From Alisma plantago-aquatica (lineage: Eukaryota > Streptophyta > Magnoliopsida > Alismatales > Alismataceae), in assembly GCA_963693085.1 (NCBI GenBank), contig OY856409.1, positions 1,614,685,711 to 1,614,749,710 of the forward strand: a stretch of DNA of 64,000 nt, given 5' to 3'. Below, piece by piece: positions 1-13,674 of the stretch. The notes beneath the pieces are model-generated. The model was not told the DNA's origin, searched no databases, and saw only the letters and a program-made list of their open reading frames with translations. How positions within the stretch are numbered: position 1 is the first letter of the stretch; the number at the start of each line of letters is the position of its first letter. The position numbers and the translations under genes are program-made.

Positions 1-950
1 AGGCTAGTGGTGGTCCGTGGGGCTAGTCGTCATTCCTGAAAATCTATTAGAGCCTTGGGCAATGGGCACAACTGTTATAAGAAACCCAACCATCCTTAAC
101 TTCTTTCTTGATATTTTTATTTGCTTTTGTATTAGTAGCTTTAATTATTCTAATTGCATTTTAATACTTACATTGTAAAAAAAGTTCCTTGATCATTTTT
201 TCTTGGTGTGCAGACAGAGAAAATGTCGGTACCACCGACCCTAAATTCGGTAGTATCGACACTATCACAGTGGCAACAAAGGGTAAGTTTTAAAAACTCA
301 GTATGACCAAAAGTGATCAATAGGGATGACAAAAAAAATTGATACCACTCAGATGGAGATTGGCGGCACTAACATCCTGAAACGAAAGGATGCAGTAACC
401 GTAAAGGATTCACTACTCCCGACATTTGTTCGGTAGTACTAACACATGCATGAAGTCCCATGTTTGAGACACTGAGAAGCTATTCGAGATCACTGGAATT
501 TTTTAAAGACTCGGTACCACTGACTCTGAAGTTGGTGCCATCGAATTCAAAGTTAGTGCCACCAACACTTTTGAAGAAGGATGAGAAAAACCGTAGCTTG
601 GTACCATCGACTCCACTATTGATAGTACTGACTTTTGTAAACTTCAAATCCAGGGGACTTCAATCAAATGAAGAGATCATCATCATATGACAGTCAGTGA
701 TATCAATCCAACATTCACTTTCAAAAGTTGGTATCACTGTCGTTCGTCGGTACCATCGACATGAGACAATATGTACGTCGGTACTGGTGCCGACTCACAC
801 AATTTGTGAGGGATAAGTTAGTGCTACCGACACCAAAGTCAGTACTACCGATGCAGAGCCTGAAGGAAAATTTGTTGGCTATAAAAGGAAGGGTGAGGGT
901 AGTGTTTCAATCACACCCACACCACATCCTTTACAAATATAAGACTAACA
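1..950 (+). mobile_element. LTR-like sequence with paired GTACCACCGA motifs (old retrotransposon)
   Basis: I see no gene here. From about 225 to 870 the sequence carries many short motifs in two orientations, such as ggtaccaccgac and tcggtagtatcgac, often as close inverted pairs. A TATA-like word (tataaaagg, 880-888) follows directly, and coding-like DNA begins after about 950. This order (motif cluster, TATA, then internal region) resembles the U3/R part of an LTR whose left end lies outside the window. The sequence near 4080-4620 has a similar style but does not align clearly. The LTR assignment is an inference. Confidence 0.35.
880..888 (+). promoter_or_regulatory. TATA-like box of the leftmost LTR-like region
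   Basis: The word tataaaagg lies directly after the repeat cluster and about 70 bp before a coding-like stretch, which fits the position of an LTR promoter. No transcript evidence is available. Confidence 0.35.
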
Positions 951-2400
951 ATGCTCTCGGGCGATCAAAATCTTCATCGAGCTCTTTCTCCTCCACCTCT
1001 TTCTTATACTTGTCTGATGGCATCCAATCAATCAGCTTCCATGGAAGCAGGTTACCCCATGATGGTGCCAAAGACATCACACATAGCAGACGGTAATGCT
1101 GAACAGAGGAAGATCTATGAAGGCCTGATGAACCAATAGCTCATCTCGACACGATATAGAAACTAAGCCTTTCTCACCTCCATATGCTTCATAGAGAGCG
1201 TCCTCTAGCTCTATGTTCTCCAGCGCTTGTTGAGTGATCACCCTTTCTTCGGTGATTGGCCTACCTACCAAGAAATTGTCTGCAAGTTCCTTGCACCCCT
1301 GGAGGTATGTTGCATCCCAGAGCATGGGGAAGGATGGCAGAATGATGGGTGAGGTTCCATCTTTTAACATTGCCTACTAGTTGACGCTGAGGGAGCTCAA
1401 TGCCATCTATGGGTAGCCTCTTGGAGACATGCACTTCTTTAACAATGACTTTGATTAATCACGGGCATGGATGCTTATGATAGATTTTCCACAAGGATTC
1501 ACCATCAGCTAGCATAGGACCTTCATCACCAACATCGATCATTTGTTTGCTCAAATTTTGCATTTCTATCTCACCAACACAATATTTACCTGGTCCGTAC
1601 AAGGGAAGGGGAAGGTGCAAAGGGTGGACCTCTATTCCCTTTGGTCTCTTTTGGCCTTAGGGGAAGATACGTTCAATTTATGCTCCTTCGTTCTATAGAA
1701 CATGATGGCAGCAAAGAAGTAGGTGAATATGAATGCCTCGATCCATTTTGAGGGGCTCATCACTCCCATTTCCATGCATCTTCATCTCAACCTCTCCACC
1801 TCCAATGCTTTGAGGACTTCCTCAAAGTTTGACTTGAAGCACTTAAAGAGAGCCAACCTCATTAGGAGCACAGTAGGAAGGTATATGTTTTAAGCATAGT
1901 CCAGGAGCAATGTCAGACAAGGGAACTTCCTCATCCCATCTTTTCCTTGTGGGGGATGCAACATATGAGGTGGTTGAAAGAGGATGCACCATAGGGAGAA
2001 GGAGAGGAAGAAGAAAATGACAACACTAAGCAGGATCAAGAGCAAGAGCAAGAGAAAAATGAAGATGAAGAGGAGGAGGAAGAAACCATGCCATTCACCA
2101 GGTGGTGGGTCATTTACAAGCGCCACATAGAATATGGTGCTTCCATCTCCATATCTCCACCACCTACCCATGATGATGATCCATATTCAATGGTAGGTAT
2201 GTATAGAATGTTACATGAAATTCAGAAGGGGCAACAAAAACATTCAACAATATTGGTAGACATCCATGATGTCCAAGGACGGCTACCCCAGAAATGCCAG
2301 GACATCTTTGAGAATGAGAAACTTCTCCTGGCCAACCAGGAGAAGATGCATACTCGCATGCAAAGGATGGAAAACTATCAATAGCCATTCTTTGACAACT
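951..2400 (+). pseudogene. Broken gag-like coding remnant
   Basis: This stretch reads as coding DNA in pieces on the plus strand but has many stops and frame changes. The last part is clearest. At about 2000-2090 there is an acidic tract rich in Glu, Gln and Asp. A segment follows at about 2088-2384 with an amphipathic, coiled-coil-like pattern (LHEIQKGQQKH, then NEKLLLANQEKMH). The earlier segment at 1140-1900 gives short peptides in shifting frames. I recognise no catalytic motif. The position between an LTR-like sequence and a gypsy-like 3' signature at 4044-4080 suggests a gag/ORF1 remnant of an old Ty3-gypsy-like element. An unrelated decayed transposon protein is the main alternative. 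Confidence 0.35.
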
Positions 2401-4079
2401 ACTAGATTCAAGGCTATTCTGGTGGATACCCACAACCTTCGGAGATGCCGCAGTAGCCCTCTAAATTTCAGGGGACTTTCTAGCCCCATGACCCAACCAT
2501 GTTGCAGCCACCATCACCACCATTTTGATTGGTACCACTATTCCACCTCTTTGATTGAATTTTAACTATGCATACATAGTCAATTTCAAGATTGGGGGTG
2601 TTGGAACAATTTTATCTTTTATTTGCCTTTTAGTTTTATTATTTTGAGTTGTAGGATCCGTGTTGATCTCGTGTAATTGTGGAACAATAGAAGTAGTATT
2701 TCTTTGTCACTATAGAATATGTACTTTCATGTCGATGCAATGAAATTTTTGGAAACAAATATTAGGCTTAGTTGCAAATTTTTAAGGAAACATTACCTAG
2801 AGTAAGTGTATGGGTACGTCAGCTTAAGGAAATTTAATATGAATGGAAGTCTTAATTATCCATGAAAAGTGGATGACAATACAGTTTGAGCCTGAACTGA
2901 CCAAACAGTTAATGAGACCTTAAATTGAAGTTTTAGAAAGAAATCCTAAGGTTACCCTATCCACAGGTCAGTAGTACATGGACATATCATAACTTAAGAA
3001 AGACATTGTCTCTTAGTCTTGTGATTCCATCCATTTTTCCATCCTTATTGATCCACCCAGTTTAAGATGATCAGTAATCTGAAGTGTTTCCTTTGGATTG
3101 CATTGGATAGAATGATAGGTGACATGATAGTTAGCTTCTCCTTATTGCATTAGTTACAACTAAAAAAATACATGCATATCATCTAGTTGCATAACAACTC
3201 CATGTAGATTGCATACTTTTTGCATTATTCATTTTTACATCATGTATTCATGTATCTCCTTATAAAATTATAGTGTAAGGATACACATCCATACCTCATG
3301 AAATAAATAAAAAAACAAGCTTTTAGTGAAGCCCAATCATACACCTCAATCATGCTAAAATAATGGGTTAAAATAAAATAAAAGCAGAGTAAAAAAGAGA
3401 GAGAAAATGTTCAGAAACAAAGAGGTAGAAAAAGGATGCCCTGAACGCAGTGAGAAAATTATTTCATGGACGTGATATACATTTTGTTTCTCTCAACATT
3501 CAGATGAAATCTTCAGTGCATACATCATTCCACCAACAGTAGTAGGCATTAGGATTCATGCATTTTCTCACTTTCATAATGTCAGGTTCATCATGTTTTA
3601 ATTTTGCATAAATGACTTGGATGTTAGGCCCACAAATATGATGTTCATAAGTACATATTCCTGTTACTCTTCATAAGCCACCTATTTCATTCCATTAATT
3701 GTTATTATTGGTAGGCCACAAATATGATTAATCTCCTCATTCATTTTTATATGGAGAACTGCTTCCAATTAGTTGGTAGTTAGGAAAGAGAAATGTAGAC
3801 ATGGAATCACATGATGCACCAAGTGAATGCTTGGTTGACAATGACATTAACTTCCCTATTGATTGTGTTTCACTGATCTAAGGGTGGACATTTTAAAGAA
3901 TATTTTTGGTTGTTTGAGAGTAGTTAATTGTTCAATGGTCAGTACAGGCTGGTTTGCGACCACTAGGTGGGGGTAATTGAAAAATTAAGTTCATATTCTT
4001 TGTCCTTCTACTGACTTGTCTCAAATAGATCTGAGGGTGTGGTTCTCGAGGACAAGCAAGATTTTAATATTAAGAGATT
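2401..4079. other. AT-rich non-coding interior, no gene seen
   Basis: No open frame of note and no recognisable protein. The right end has ctcgaggacaagcaagattt (4047-4066), which resembles the sequence that often lies just before the 3' LTR of plant Ty3-gypsy elements. I therefore read this as the remnant of a gypsy interior, with low certainty. Confidence 0.3.
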
Positions 4080-5560
4080 TTGATGCACTAAATAATTGTC
4101 ATTTTCACAGGCTCTTTTACTATGTATTGTGTGCACTTATTGCCCATTTTCATATTAATTGTGTATGATTTATAATAAGTATATTGTGACATTCAATTGC
4201 ATTAAACATTCTTTATTTTTACTATTCCCAATTGATTTATAATTATTTTATAGCTTATGTTTGTTATTGTTCACATTTCAGGTGATTTTATAAGAAACGA
4301 CACATCTCAGTAGACCGACAAGCATGTCTGTGGTAACGACACTTGAAAAAAAGGATCTGGTTGAATTGAGGAAACTCGGTGGTATTGACACCAAAAGTGG
4401 TACTATCAACACTTTAATAGGAGCACCCAAAATGAATCTCAAATCCACTGACGGTCAACTAAGTAGTACCAATTGGGACTGAAAAGTTTAACAGGGAATG
4501 TCAGCGGGAAATCTCGATGTTACCGACATCAACTTGGTAGTACTGGCAACTTAAAATAGATCATGACTAATCAAGAGTGTCAATACTACCGACACCAATT
4601 CTGCAGTACTGACTTGGTGCGATTAGGCCAAATCATAAATCATTGTTAATCTGATGGTCCATACTTAATGACACCCTAAGTCTCTTCTAGGACTATGGGG
4701 AAGTTTGAACATACCTAGTTATCAGGTCCTTTCCAATGCATGAAAACCAATATCCTGGGGAGAAGAAACAAGGGAAGAAAGCCATGTTCTGGGAGATTCA
4801 GGTACCTCTGATGGACAGATTTGCAACCATAGGTTAGAAAATCAGCACGTTCGGGAGAGGGAGTCAGCTGGGTCATTTTCTTTAGGTGTTATCTTAGTTT
4901 CCTAATGTTTCCTACAATTTTCTTTTCTTCTCCCATGTTTTTGATAGTGGACATCATGTGAGGCTAATCCTCTTTGTTCCTTAGGACCCGCGAGTAGCCT
5001 GATTTTGCATTGTAATAGATATTCATAAATTAATATATATTTTTCTCTTAATTTACACACATTTTTCTATGAGCGCACCATGAATTATCTGTGTCTGATC
5101 ATTTTAGGTAGTTTAATAGACTGTTAGTTTCTTTGAGAGAGGGATTAAGGGTTGGAAAACTCGTAGATATACATAGCTTAGATAGCACTTTGAGAGAAGG
5201 CCTAAGGCTGTCAAAGAAATAACCCAAAGAATTTGATTAAGCACCTAACTAATAACTCAATTTCTATGAGAGAGGGATTGGTATTAGATTAGGTAGTGAA
5301 TTACACTATGAGAGTGGGTGATTCTTGCTACATGTCCTTTTATACATGGTTAGGGGGGAATCGATATTAATGAAATTGTGTTAATTTCTATGTGAATTGT
5401 GTTGAAACCATAATTCTAAGGAATTAATTCCAATTATGATCACAACCAATAATTTTAGTTTTCATTCCTAGAATTTAGTTATTTATTCAACCAATCAGTA
5501 TTTTTATTAGGCCTAGCTGATTACGTCATAGTTAGTAGCAGTATATAGATACACATTTTC
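4080..5560 (+). mobile_element. Putative gypsy-type LTR remnant
   Basis: It begins with tgatgcactaaataattg just after the gypsy-like signature. It carries a cluster of paired motifs at about 4293-4620 (for example gatgttaccgac followed by ttggtagtactggc). Further right (about 5130-5320) a word of the form ttgagagagggatta recurs four times with changes. The right boundary is not defined; no terminal CA or target duplication could be placed. Confidence 0.3.
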
Positions 5561-6248
5561 CCAATGCTCGATATCTGGGCCTCTTTATGCCTATATTGCA
5601 TTGATATGTGCACTTCCATTTTTGTTGTGTAGTTTACAAGCATCACTCACCAAAATGGACAATGCACCTCACTTTGAAGAACCCACACAAATTGATATAG
5701 GCCTTGATGTATATCACATGTGGGAAGGCATCTTAATATTAACATTTAATGAAGAATTATATAAAATAAGTATAAATATTTAACCATTACATATGCATAT
5801 ATAGCCTCCTAGCACAATATTTCAAAGAAAATGGAAGATGGAGGTCATATACGGTTTCCTACATTACATGCATAAACAAAAGATGCTAAAATCTAAACCT
5901 TGGACTCTTCAATTACAAGAGGCCATCATGAATGATCAGTCATCATCAATCATTATTCAACATTCACCCTCCTTCATATCTACGATGGGCATCATATATC
6001 CTTGTATATTCCAAACAATTACATCATATGTAAGAGAAACCCTGAATTACATTTGGGAAGAAAAAGGTCATATGGAATTGATAGAGAAGGAGTGACATAA
6101 TTCATGTTATGAATTACTATAAATAAACAACAACAAAATCTGTGGAATTTTTTGAGTAGGATTTGTCTAAAGAAACAAAACTAAGTTATAAATTTACAAC
6201 TTTATTCATTATCATAGAAGAAGTTACAAAATAAAATTAGTTGTTGGG
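5561..6248. other. AT-rich stretch, nothing recognised
   Basis: Two short open frames on the plus strand (about 5601-5783 and 5838-6095) show no family signature and have no supporting context. I regard them as chance frames. Confidence 0.4.
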
Positions 6249-7890
6249 TGTACATCTAGACCTTCCAATGTACATTGCTTTAGATTCTCACTTGATCAAC
6301 AATTTGACTTTATTTCTGGGGTTTCTGGCACTCTAATACCTGCCTCATAATGTGTGCGAAAATCAATTTTTTGTGGGTAAATGCTAAACTTCATTGTTGA
6401 GTGTTAGTGGTAGAACATCACCTTCTACCATAATGTGGCACAGATCCAAGGTCACAAAGATGGCTTTGTTGGTTCCACTTTGACCCCTGATTTTTTTCTG
6501 GTTGAATGCTCTATTCTTCTACTAGAAACCTACAACAAATGTTGTTCTACAAATGGAACTATTTGCAAATGCCTTATTCCCCGATGAAGAACTTCTCCTA
6601 TAAACTCATGGCGGTGAAGAAGTCACTCAGCTAAAATGAATTCTTTGTGCAAACTCATGTCCAGTGTAAAAAACACAAGCACTTAAAGATGATGGTTTGG
6701 AGCCACATGTTTACTCATTTTCTTACTCTTAGTTGCTCCTACAGTTTCCTAAGCCCTAACACTTTTGCACTAAATTAGGGATTTCACCATAATGCATCAT
6801 TTTGGGAATGTGATGCAAACTTGCTTCTTTCTCTAATGGGTAGGTCCATAAATTCCAAAAACTTATTTCCAAAATATAGATTGATATCTAATTCTGAGTC
6901 CTTGAAACATACTTTCAAGTCCGTGGATTTTCTCAGTTACAATTTATACCAAGTCATATTTTCTTCGATCGATCTCTATGTTTGTGACCTTGTATGTACC
7001 ATACTACATTTTCAATTCATTTAGTAATAAATATCACAATCCATTAGAAATGAGAGGCTTCTGGATACATATCATTGCTATCCAAGTAGTAGGATTAGTT
7101 GGAAAAGATGTAATCATCAACAATAATATTGTTGTGTTGTATTATCCCTTTGTCATAGGTATATCGATTGAACAACATGCACATACATGTCATCCTCATT
7201 ATGTTCCGTAAAAGATACTTAATATCTAATAGTATAGAAAGATACATACATGAGTGTGATCCCAGACTGACTCACATGAGCATGGCCATGCATTTCTCTA
7301 GTGTCACTTATTAAGAGATCAAGGATATCATTCCTATCGTATTGGAGGAACAAATTCCTTTGATGTCATTCACAATACATAGCATGACTCTCACCATGAA
7401 CAATCACTATGTTTATGGAAACTTGCTTCAATATCACATTGGGTAGTGTCAAAGAAGAAGATTATCACATCATCGTTGGGAGTGACATTAGGTTGAAGGA
7501 CCATAAGACTATTGTCCCATTTGAGAGTTCATTATCACTTTCATATAATAATCAATGAACCATTATCAAGGTTATAATATATAGTACACTTGTTTTTCAA
7601 CAAAATTCTAGGTGTCTAACTTAGTATGCAATACTTATGACCCATGATACATGGTCATCAATCACCAAACATACTAGTCTCACATGCATTATTGTTGTCC
7701 AATATGGAATAATACTTGACTAGGGATGTTTAGAAATATTGTTCTTAGCATTCAAGATGATCTCTTATTTGACTCACATCCTTGAGGTCCCATGAATTTG
7801 AAGCAACAATTGTAAGGAAATTCATTATGTACATTAATGTCACAATTTTCGAATGTACATGAATACATGGGATTGTCTTTAGTAATCAAA
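6249..7890 (-). mobile_element. Diverged LTR (3' LTR) of a minus-strand copia relic
   Basis: This block aligns over its length with 8403-10050 as a diverged direct repeat. Shared words include tgtacatctagaccttccaa at the left ends, a matching run around tagtggtagaacatcaccttct / gttgtagatcatcaccttct, and aataatacttgactaggga near the right ends. The short DNA between the copies encodes the end of a copia RNase H on the minus strand, so in element orientation this is the 3' LTR. Small indels and many substitutions show considerable age. The boundaries are approximate. Confidence 0.6.
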
Positions 7891-8402
7891 TTTGAAGTAC
7901 AAAATAATCCAACAAGCAATATCCAATTATTGGCCTCTAGTGCATATACACCAATAATCTCTGACTAGTACTAAAGAAAATTACTCATGTTTCTAAAAAT
8001 AAGTGATCTAACATAACCATCATGCTTCAGTTGTGGCAATGCCTTTGTCAAAGGATCATCAATATTTATTTTTATGGTTACCTACACATCATCACATCTC
8101 CTTTCTCAATGATCTCTTGTATTAGATTGAAGTATCATAGAATATTCTTGGAATAATGATGCGATCTGGGTTCCCCATTGGCGTCACAATATAGATCTAC
8201 TATGACAACATTACTAGGAACAACTTCAAGTTTTCCAACAAACTTCTTGATCTGTACAATTTCCTAGAAAAAGGCATAAAAGCATTTTTTCTTTAAGAAC
8301 CCCTTGAGCTGGATCCGTCTAATGCAAGAAAAATAAATCAGGGTGTACAAGTTTATACCTTATTGGGGAGTAAGTTCTAATAATTAAACTTGATTTTCTC
8401 AG
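7891..8402 (-). pseudogene. Copia RNase H C-terminal scrap between the two LTRs
   Basis: On the minus strand, about 8095-7970 reads as a peptide containing NIDDPLTKALPQLKHDGYV, which matches the conserved end of plant Ty1-copia RNase H (pattern N-A/I-D-P-F/L-T-K-A-L-P). The rest of gag, protease, integrase and reverse transcriptase is absent: only about 0.5 kb remains between two 1.65 kb LTRs. A large internal deletion is the simplest explanation. The remnant cannot be functional. Confidence 0.6.
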
Positions 8403-10050
8403 TGTACATCTAGACCTTCCAATCTATTTCTCACTTAAATATCTCTAAATTAGCAATCAAAACTCATTTATGGTGTTTTTGGCACTTTAAGGCTCTTAGG
8501 ATGAATGAACAATCCAAATTTTTGTGGCTAAGTGCTAGATTCCATACTTTATTGTTGGTTGTAGATCATCACCTTCTGGCACAGACTGACACAAATCCTA
8601 AGGTCACAAAGTCTTTACATTGAGGCCAAATCTGACCCTAGAGTTGCCAATGGCAAAATGCACCATTTTGCAATTGAAAACCTATGGGGGGATGTGATAT
8701 TCTATAGTTGGACTTCATATAGAATGCCTTGTTCCTTGATGAAGACCTTTTACTTGAAATGTGTGCAATAAAAGAAATCAGTCATTCATAATGATCTTTC
8801 TCTATGAATTCATCTCCACAATAACAACCTGAGCCCTTAAATATGAAGGCCTAGAGCCACTAATATCCTCTCTCTCTCTTAGCCACTCTTAGGGTTTCTC
8901 AAACCCTATAGGAAATGATGAGAAAATGAGGTATTATGTTTTGAAGGCCTCCTATATTTTCATATGTTAGAGGATAGGAGAGGGTAGGTTTTCCTAAACC
9001 CTAATGTGACCAAGCTGCAGACTCCCTCACAGAATGATCGATTCAACCATACATTGGTTACACATTATTCTTTGACTGGTAGTACGATGTAGACTTTCCT
9101 ATTTATCTGAGTGGTGGGTGAATAACTTATGGAACTTAATTTCTAAATCTAGATCCATATTTAATTTTCAATCCTTAAAACCTACTATCATGTCACTAGA
9201 TTTTATAAAATTTCAATTGATTCCAAACTAGCCATTGTTTAAGTCGCGTCTATGCATGTGACCGACAAGACTATATCATCAACGACAACCTTACCATGTT
9301 AATAATCCATTTCTCACAAATATCAAGACTGAATTAGAGGCATGGACACATCATCCTAATTATTTTCAATGCAAGTTCCTTGATCTCCAAGTAGACTAGA
9401 AAGATACATATGAGCTTAGCAACACATAGTGACTCAGACGAGAATGGCCATGTATTTCTATAGTCTCACATATCAAAGGGCCTATAATATTACTAGCCCA
9501 ATATGGAAGATATTCCTTCTACAACACTCAAAGTGTGTCACATGATTCTCAACAAGCCCAATCACTATATTTATGGTAACCTTCTTCAAGATCACGTTGA
9601 GATGTGTCAAAGCATAGGAATTATTGTGTCACCGTTGAAGTGACTTTACGTCGAAGGACCGCAACACCATTGTCGCATTTGAGAGACAATTATGGCTACC
9701 ATATAATGATCGATGAATCATTGTCAAGGAGACTCTATCCAATGCACTTGTTTTCTAAAAAGTACATATGTTTCTAACTTGGTACCCGACACCTATGACC
9801 CTTGAGACATGGTCATCGATCAACACACAATTAGCCTTATGTGCATTGTTGTTGCCAAATCCACAATAATACTTGACTAGGGACATTGAAGAATATTGTT
9901 CTTAGAAAACATGAGGATCTCATGTTCATGTCACATACTTGAATTCCCATTTCTTTGAAATAGTCATTCTAATGGCATTTATTACGAAAAATAATATTAC
10001 AATAATCAAATGTGTAAGAATAAATGGAATTGCATTTATCAGTTTAATCA
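8403..10050 (-). mobile_element. Diverged LTR (5' LTR) of the minus-strand copia relic
   Basis: Partner of 6249-7890. The two copies are collinear for about 1.65 kb, including matched stretches around tgaatgaacaatccaaattt, aatatgaaggcctagagcca and cttgactagggacatt. As the element reads on the minus strand, this is the 5' LTR. No clean target duplication or primer site remained recognisable. Confidence 0.6.
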
Positions 10051-11849
10051 AAAATATAATATATTCTTATAGACATCATGTGATTGTTGTCTTATAGGGA
10101 ATATAAAGTAACACCTTGTTCTATATGTTCTAAAGGTGGGTCATGACTTGTTGGTTTTCTTGAAGAGAAAACTAGATGGAACAAATCCAAAACAATCACA
10201 TTTAAAATTAGTCAGGAGGTTTTTTAAAAGAAAAATCTAGTTGAGAAACTTCTCAAGTATAGGGTATTGGGTCATGTGGGTGTTAGCGTGTCAATTTGTT
10301 CAATGATTTAGTTTAATCATTGGTAGGTTAGATAACATGCATTCTATAATAACTGCACTAAAGAACAAAAGTCTATATATGACTATTTTGCAATCATTTT
10401 TCATTTAAGTTGTATGCCTTGTTGATTATCCATACTCAAGTTTTATAATGCATTTAGTTGAGTTGTGTACAATATCCCTTAAATAACTCAAATGATTCGT
10501 TGGACCCAAAATATAGATGGGCACTTAGAATAACAGTGTGACTTTATAGATACAATCTTTATCTTAACATGCATTTATCAAGTTGATAAGAATTGTGTGG
10601 GAAATCAAACAAATCAGGAAAGGAACAAATTAAAATGTGAATAATTCAAAAATATAGTAATTTTGGTACCCCCAAAACATTTTCCATGAGAATTTAAAGT
10701 CTATATCTCACCAATGATTGCTTATATTCAAAATTGTTGAGAAAAGAAGGATATTGAAAGAGACATAGAGGAGAGAAGACAAATGGATAAATGGTATGCG
10801 TTAAAATGAGGGTATGTGGATGGATAATAAGAGACTAGTAAAATGGGATAGAACTATAAGAAATAAAGTTTTAATTGAGCTTTATGATTTCATGACATAC
10901 AATAGTTGGATCGTAATAACAAAATACAATTAAAAAATATGACTAGTAAAGTCTACCCCTTTCCCCTAGTCCCTTTTCATCTATCTCTTATTCCTACTCC
11001 TGCTACTTGAGACTTTGGGTTTTCAATAAAGTCTCCCTTTTAATAAGAAGTTCCCAATTGTTAGGGTTTTGAGGTTCCCAATAAGATAATTCGAGTCCTG
11101 CAATTCTTAGTTCATCTATTTTTTCTTGGGATTTTCATAAATGATTTATTGATGGAACTTTATATGTTGGCACGAGAGAAGAATATCCTTTGCATAAACC
11201 TAACCATACACGTTTCTTTCACATTTTCCATATAAACTAAGAATCAAAATACAAGAAAGTAGAAGAGTGTGTTATGCAAAAGTGATTGTATTTTATGTGA
11301 GGTACTTTCAATATCATGTGTGTTCTTTTTAGACGTGTTTGAATTATCATTTGGATGCCTTATGATTTATTATGAATGAATTGATTTTTATTTAAAACAC
11401 AAACATATAGTACAAATAGAAGTCTTAATATTTTATGTATTTATAGATTTATTTATGGCGTGTATTTGAACCATATTCATGCAATAGATCATCATACTAA
11501 TTCTAACACTCATATTGCTAGAAGGAGAAGACCCATGATAAATACTTTTACTCTTCATACTATCATGGGATCAAAGTAGGCACATATCGTAGGTTGGTGG
11601 CTAATGTTCCATATTGGCTCCATATTCACATGCGAAGATACCAAAAATATGTACCATAGAGCAATAGTGGCTACAAAAAATTGAATTCTATATGTATCCA
11701 CCTTTACCCTTTGGCAATATGCCAGTGCCAGGAAATGCCCCTATCTATTTTCAATCCATGCAACCACCATATCTAACCTCCTTGACTCATCTAATAATCA
11801 CCACACCTCACATGTAGAGAAAGCATAGAGATAATATCACCTCAACAAC
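10051..11849. other. AT-rich stretch, no gene seen
   Basis: No coding frame, LTR pair or tandem repeat stood out. The right part precedes a decayed LINE ORF1 and may hold its 5' end, but nothing in the sequence proves it. Confidence 0.4.
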
Positions 11850-12960
11850 CATCAGCATGTTGAAAATGTAATGGAAAACAATACCTTCTAGGATGGAACT
11901 TCCATTGAAGAATTCCCAAGATCTGATCAAGATACCAGAATGAAATATCCATATGATGGATATCTATCCTACCAAGATGTAGTCAACCCAGAAAAAAGGA
12001 CCTTTGATCCACCAAGTATCACTTGAAACCCTTGACACCAACTTCCATAAGATGGACATTGATATTCTCAAAAAAGGAAGCATCTCACATTGAATAGTAA
12101 ACTATAATTCTCATTAAGAATTTATCATGCCATGACATTTTGCTATAGTAGAGAAACTCCTATCAAGTAAGAGTGGATACCAACTCATACATGAGAAAAC
12201 TCTTCTTCTATGGAAACCTTCTAGATATAGGCACCTAATAGACATGGACAATGACTAGTTCTTAGTTCAAATCATAAGAGAAGTTTATTTCATCAATTCT
12301 CTCACTAAGGGACCATGTCTAATGATTGGATTATACCTCGTGGTGAATAAATGGGAAAATTTCTTCAACCCTAATCAACATCCCCTAACAAATATTATAG
12401 CTTGGGTTAGAATCCTCAAGTTACCACTCTTCCTCTAGCATAAAGACTTCCTTGAATCAGAGGGGTATTTGATCGGGAAAATATGCAAGGAAAATGTTAA
12501 CATGAATATGAAAAAGAGGGTTACATTTGTGAGAATTGCAATAGAGATCAATAACCTAGAACCACTTATCCTAGCAATCCTCGTCGACGGACAACAATAC
12601 ACTCTTGAATATGAAAACATACCCTTCATCTATATGTTTGGTGTAAAATTGGACATAAAAAAGAATAATGTCAAGCTAACAAGACTCCACATCAAAAACA
12701 TGAATATAACTCAAGCAAAAATCAAAACATATCTCAAAATCCCTATGTGGTAAACCTACTCCACACATACCAAGGAAACAACAAGTCAATAAACTTAACA
12801 CACATGTCAACACCCATAATTAGTTTGGCATAGTGGGGAATGACACTAGTAACATCGAAGAAGGAAATAGTGAATCATTAACTGATAACAACCTATAAAG
12901 GATAGCCTCTAATATAAAACCAAAAACCACATCAATGATGTAGTAATCTAGGAGGGCCAG
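11850..12960 (+). pseudogene. Decayed LINE ORF1 (DUF4283-type RNA-binding protein)
   Basis: Read in pieces, this region has the order of a plant L1 ORF1. A segment near 12300-12400 reads LTKGPCLMIGLYLVV, matching the DUF4283 core (usually ...GGPW...). A pattern ending in AWVRILKLPL is followed at about 12435-12640 by a stretch with VTFVRIAIEINNLEPL and EYENIPFI. The intact ORF1 at 58925-60499 has the same blocks in the same order (RFARIAIEIDTRNPLLP, EYENLPTL). The zinc knuckle that should follow is not recognisable. Stops and frame changes occur throughout, so this is a dead copy. Its endonuclease lies downstream, split in two. Confidence 0.6.
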
Positions 12961-13159
12961 TCAAGCCAAACGAAACCAACTAGTAATCACAAAAAACATC
13001 ACCAAAAACCCTGACAACAACACTACAAATGAAGCAAAGGACATACATGTAGTTTAGCACATTAACTCAAATAAAAGAAACATCACACCCATGTCAATTT
13101 CATTGGGTATCAGACAATCACCGGACATCCAGCTGAAAACACTACACAACAACACAATT

Positions 13160-13674
13160 ATCATTTGGGATATCCTCTTCAACTTATGTTCCACTAAACA
13201 AAGACATTCACCAACAACGTAGAGGAGGACCATGTATCCATCTAAAAAATATAAAAATCAATCCACTCATTTCATAAGTCACACAAACAAACTCATGGAA
13301 AAGAGGAAAATAGACCTACACTGAATTACTTTAAGAACAATTCAAATCCATGCCTAAATAGAAAAGTTTACCAATAAGAGCCAAGAACAACCACGCTCTA
13401 CGGTCTAATATAAACTTGTGTCAACCTATTTATGTTTTTCTAGTTTGGAATGAATAGGGGATTTGTGGCAATCAAACAAAAATCAACCTAAAATCATGGA
13501 TACGAAAACACAAACCTCTCATTACTACAATACTAGAATCTCATACAACTGGTATTACATCTACACAGTTCATCAAAATATTTGGCTACTCAAACTCACA
13601 CAGAGTATAAGAAAATGGTATTCCGGTGGAATGTGGTTACCATGGAACAAACTTTGATGTGGAAATTATACTCA
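13160..13674 (+). pseudogene. Decayed LINE endonuclease, N-terminal half
   Basis: This is the start of ORF2 of the LINE whose ORF1 lies just upstream. Around 13463-13655 it reads QPKIMDTKTQT and then SGGMWLPWN. These match the early blocks of the L1 endonuclease, for example SGGIWLLWD in the related copy at 57892-58905. Frames shift and stops occur. The match ends within about 25 bp of 13674 and resumes at about 16895, so the gene is split by a ~3.2 kb insertion. Confidence 0.55.

Noticed and set aside
728..1096. 122-residue frame spanning the TATA-like box
   Set aside because: It overlaps the repeat cluster and promoter-like sequence; no protein signature.
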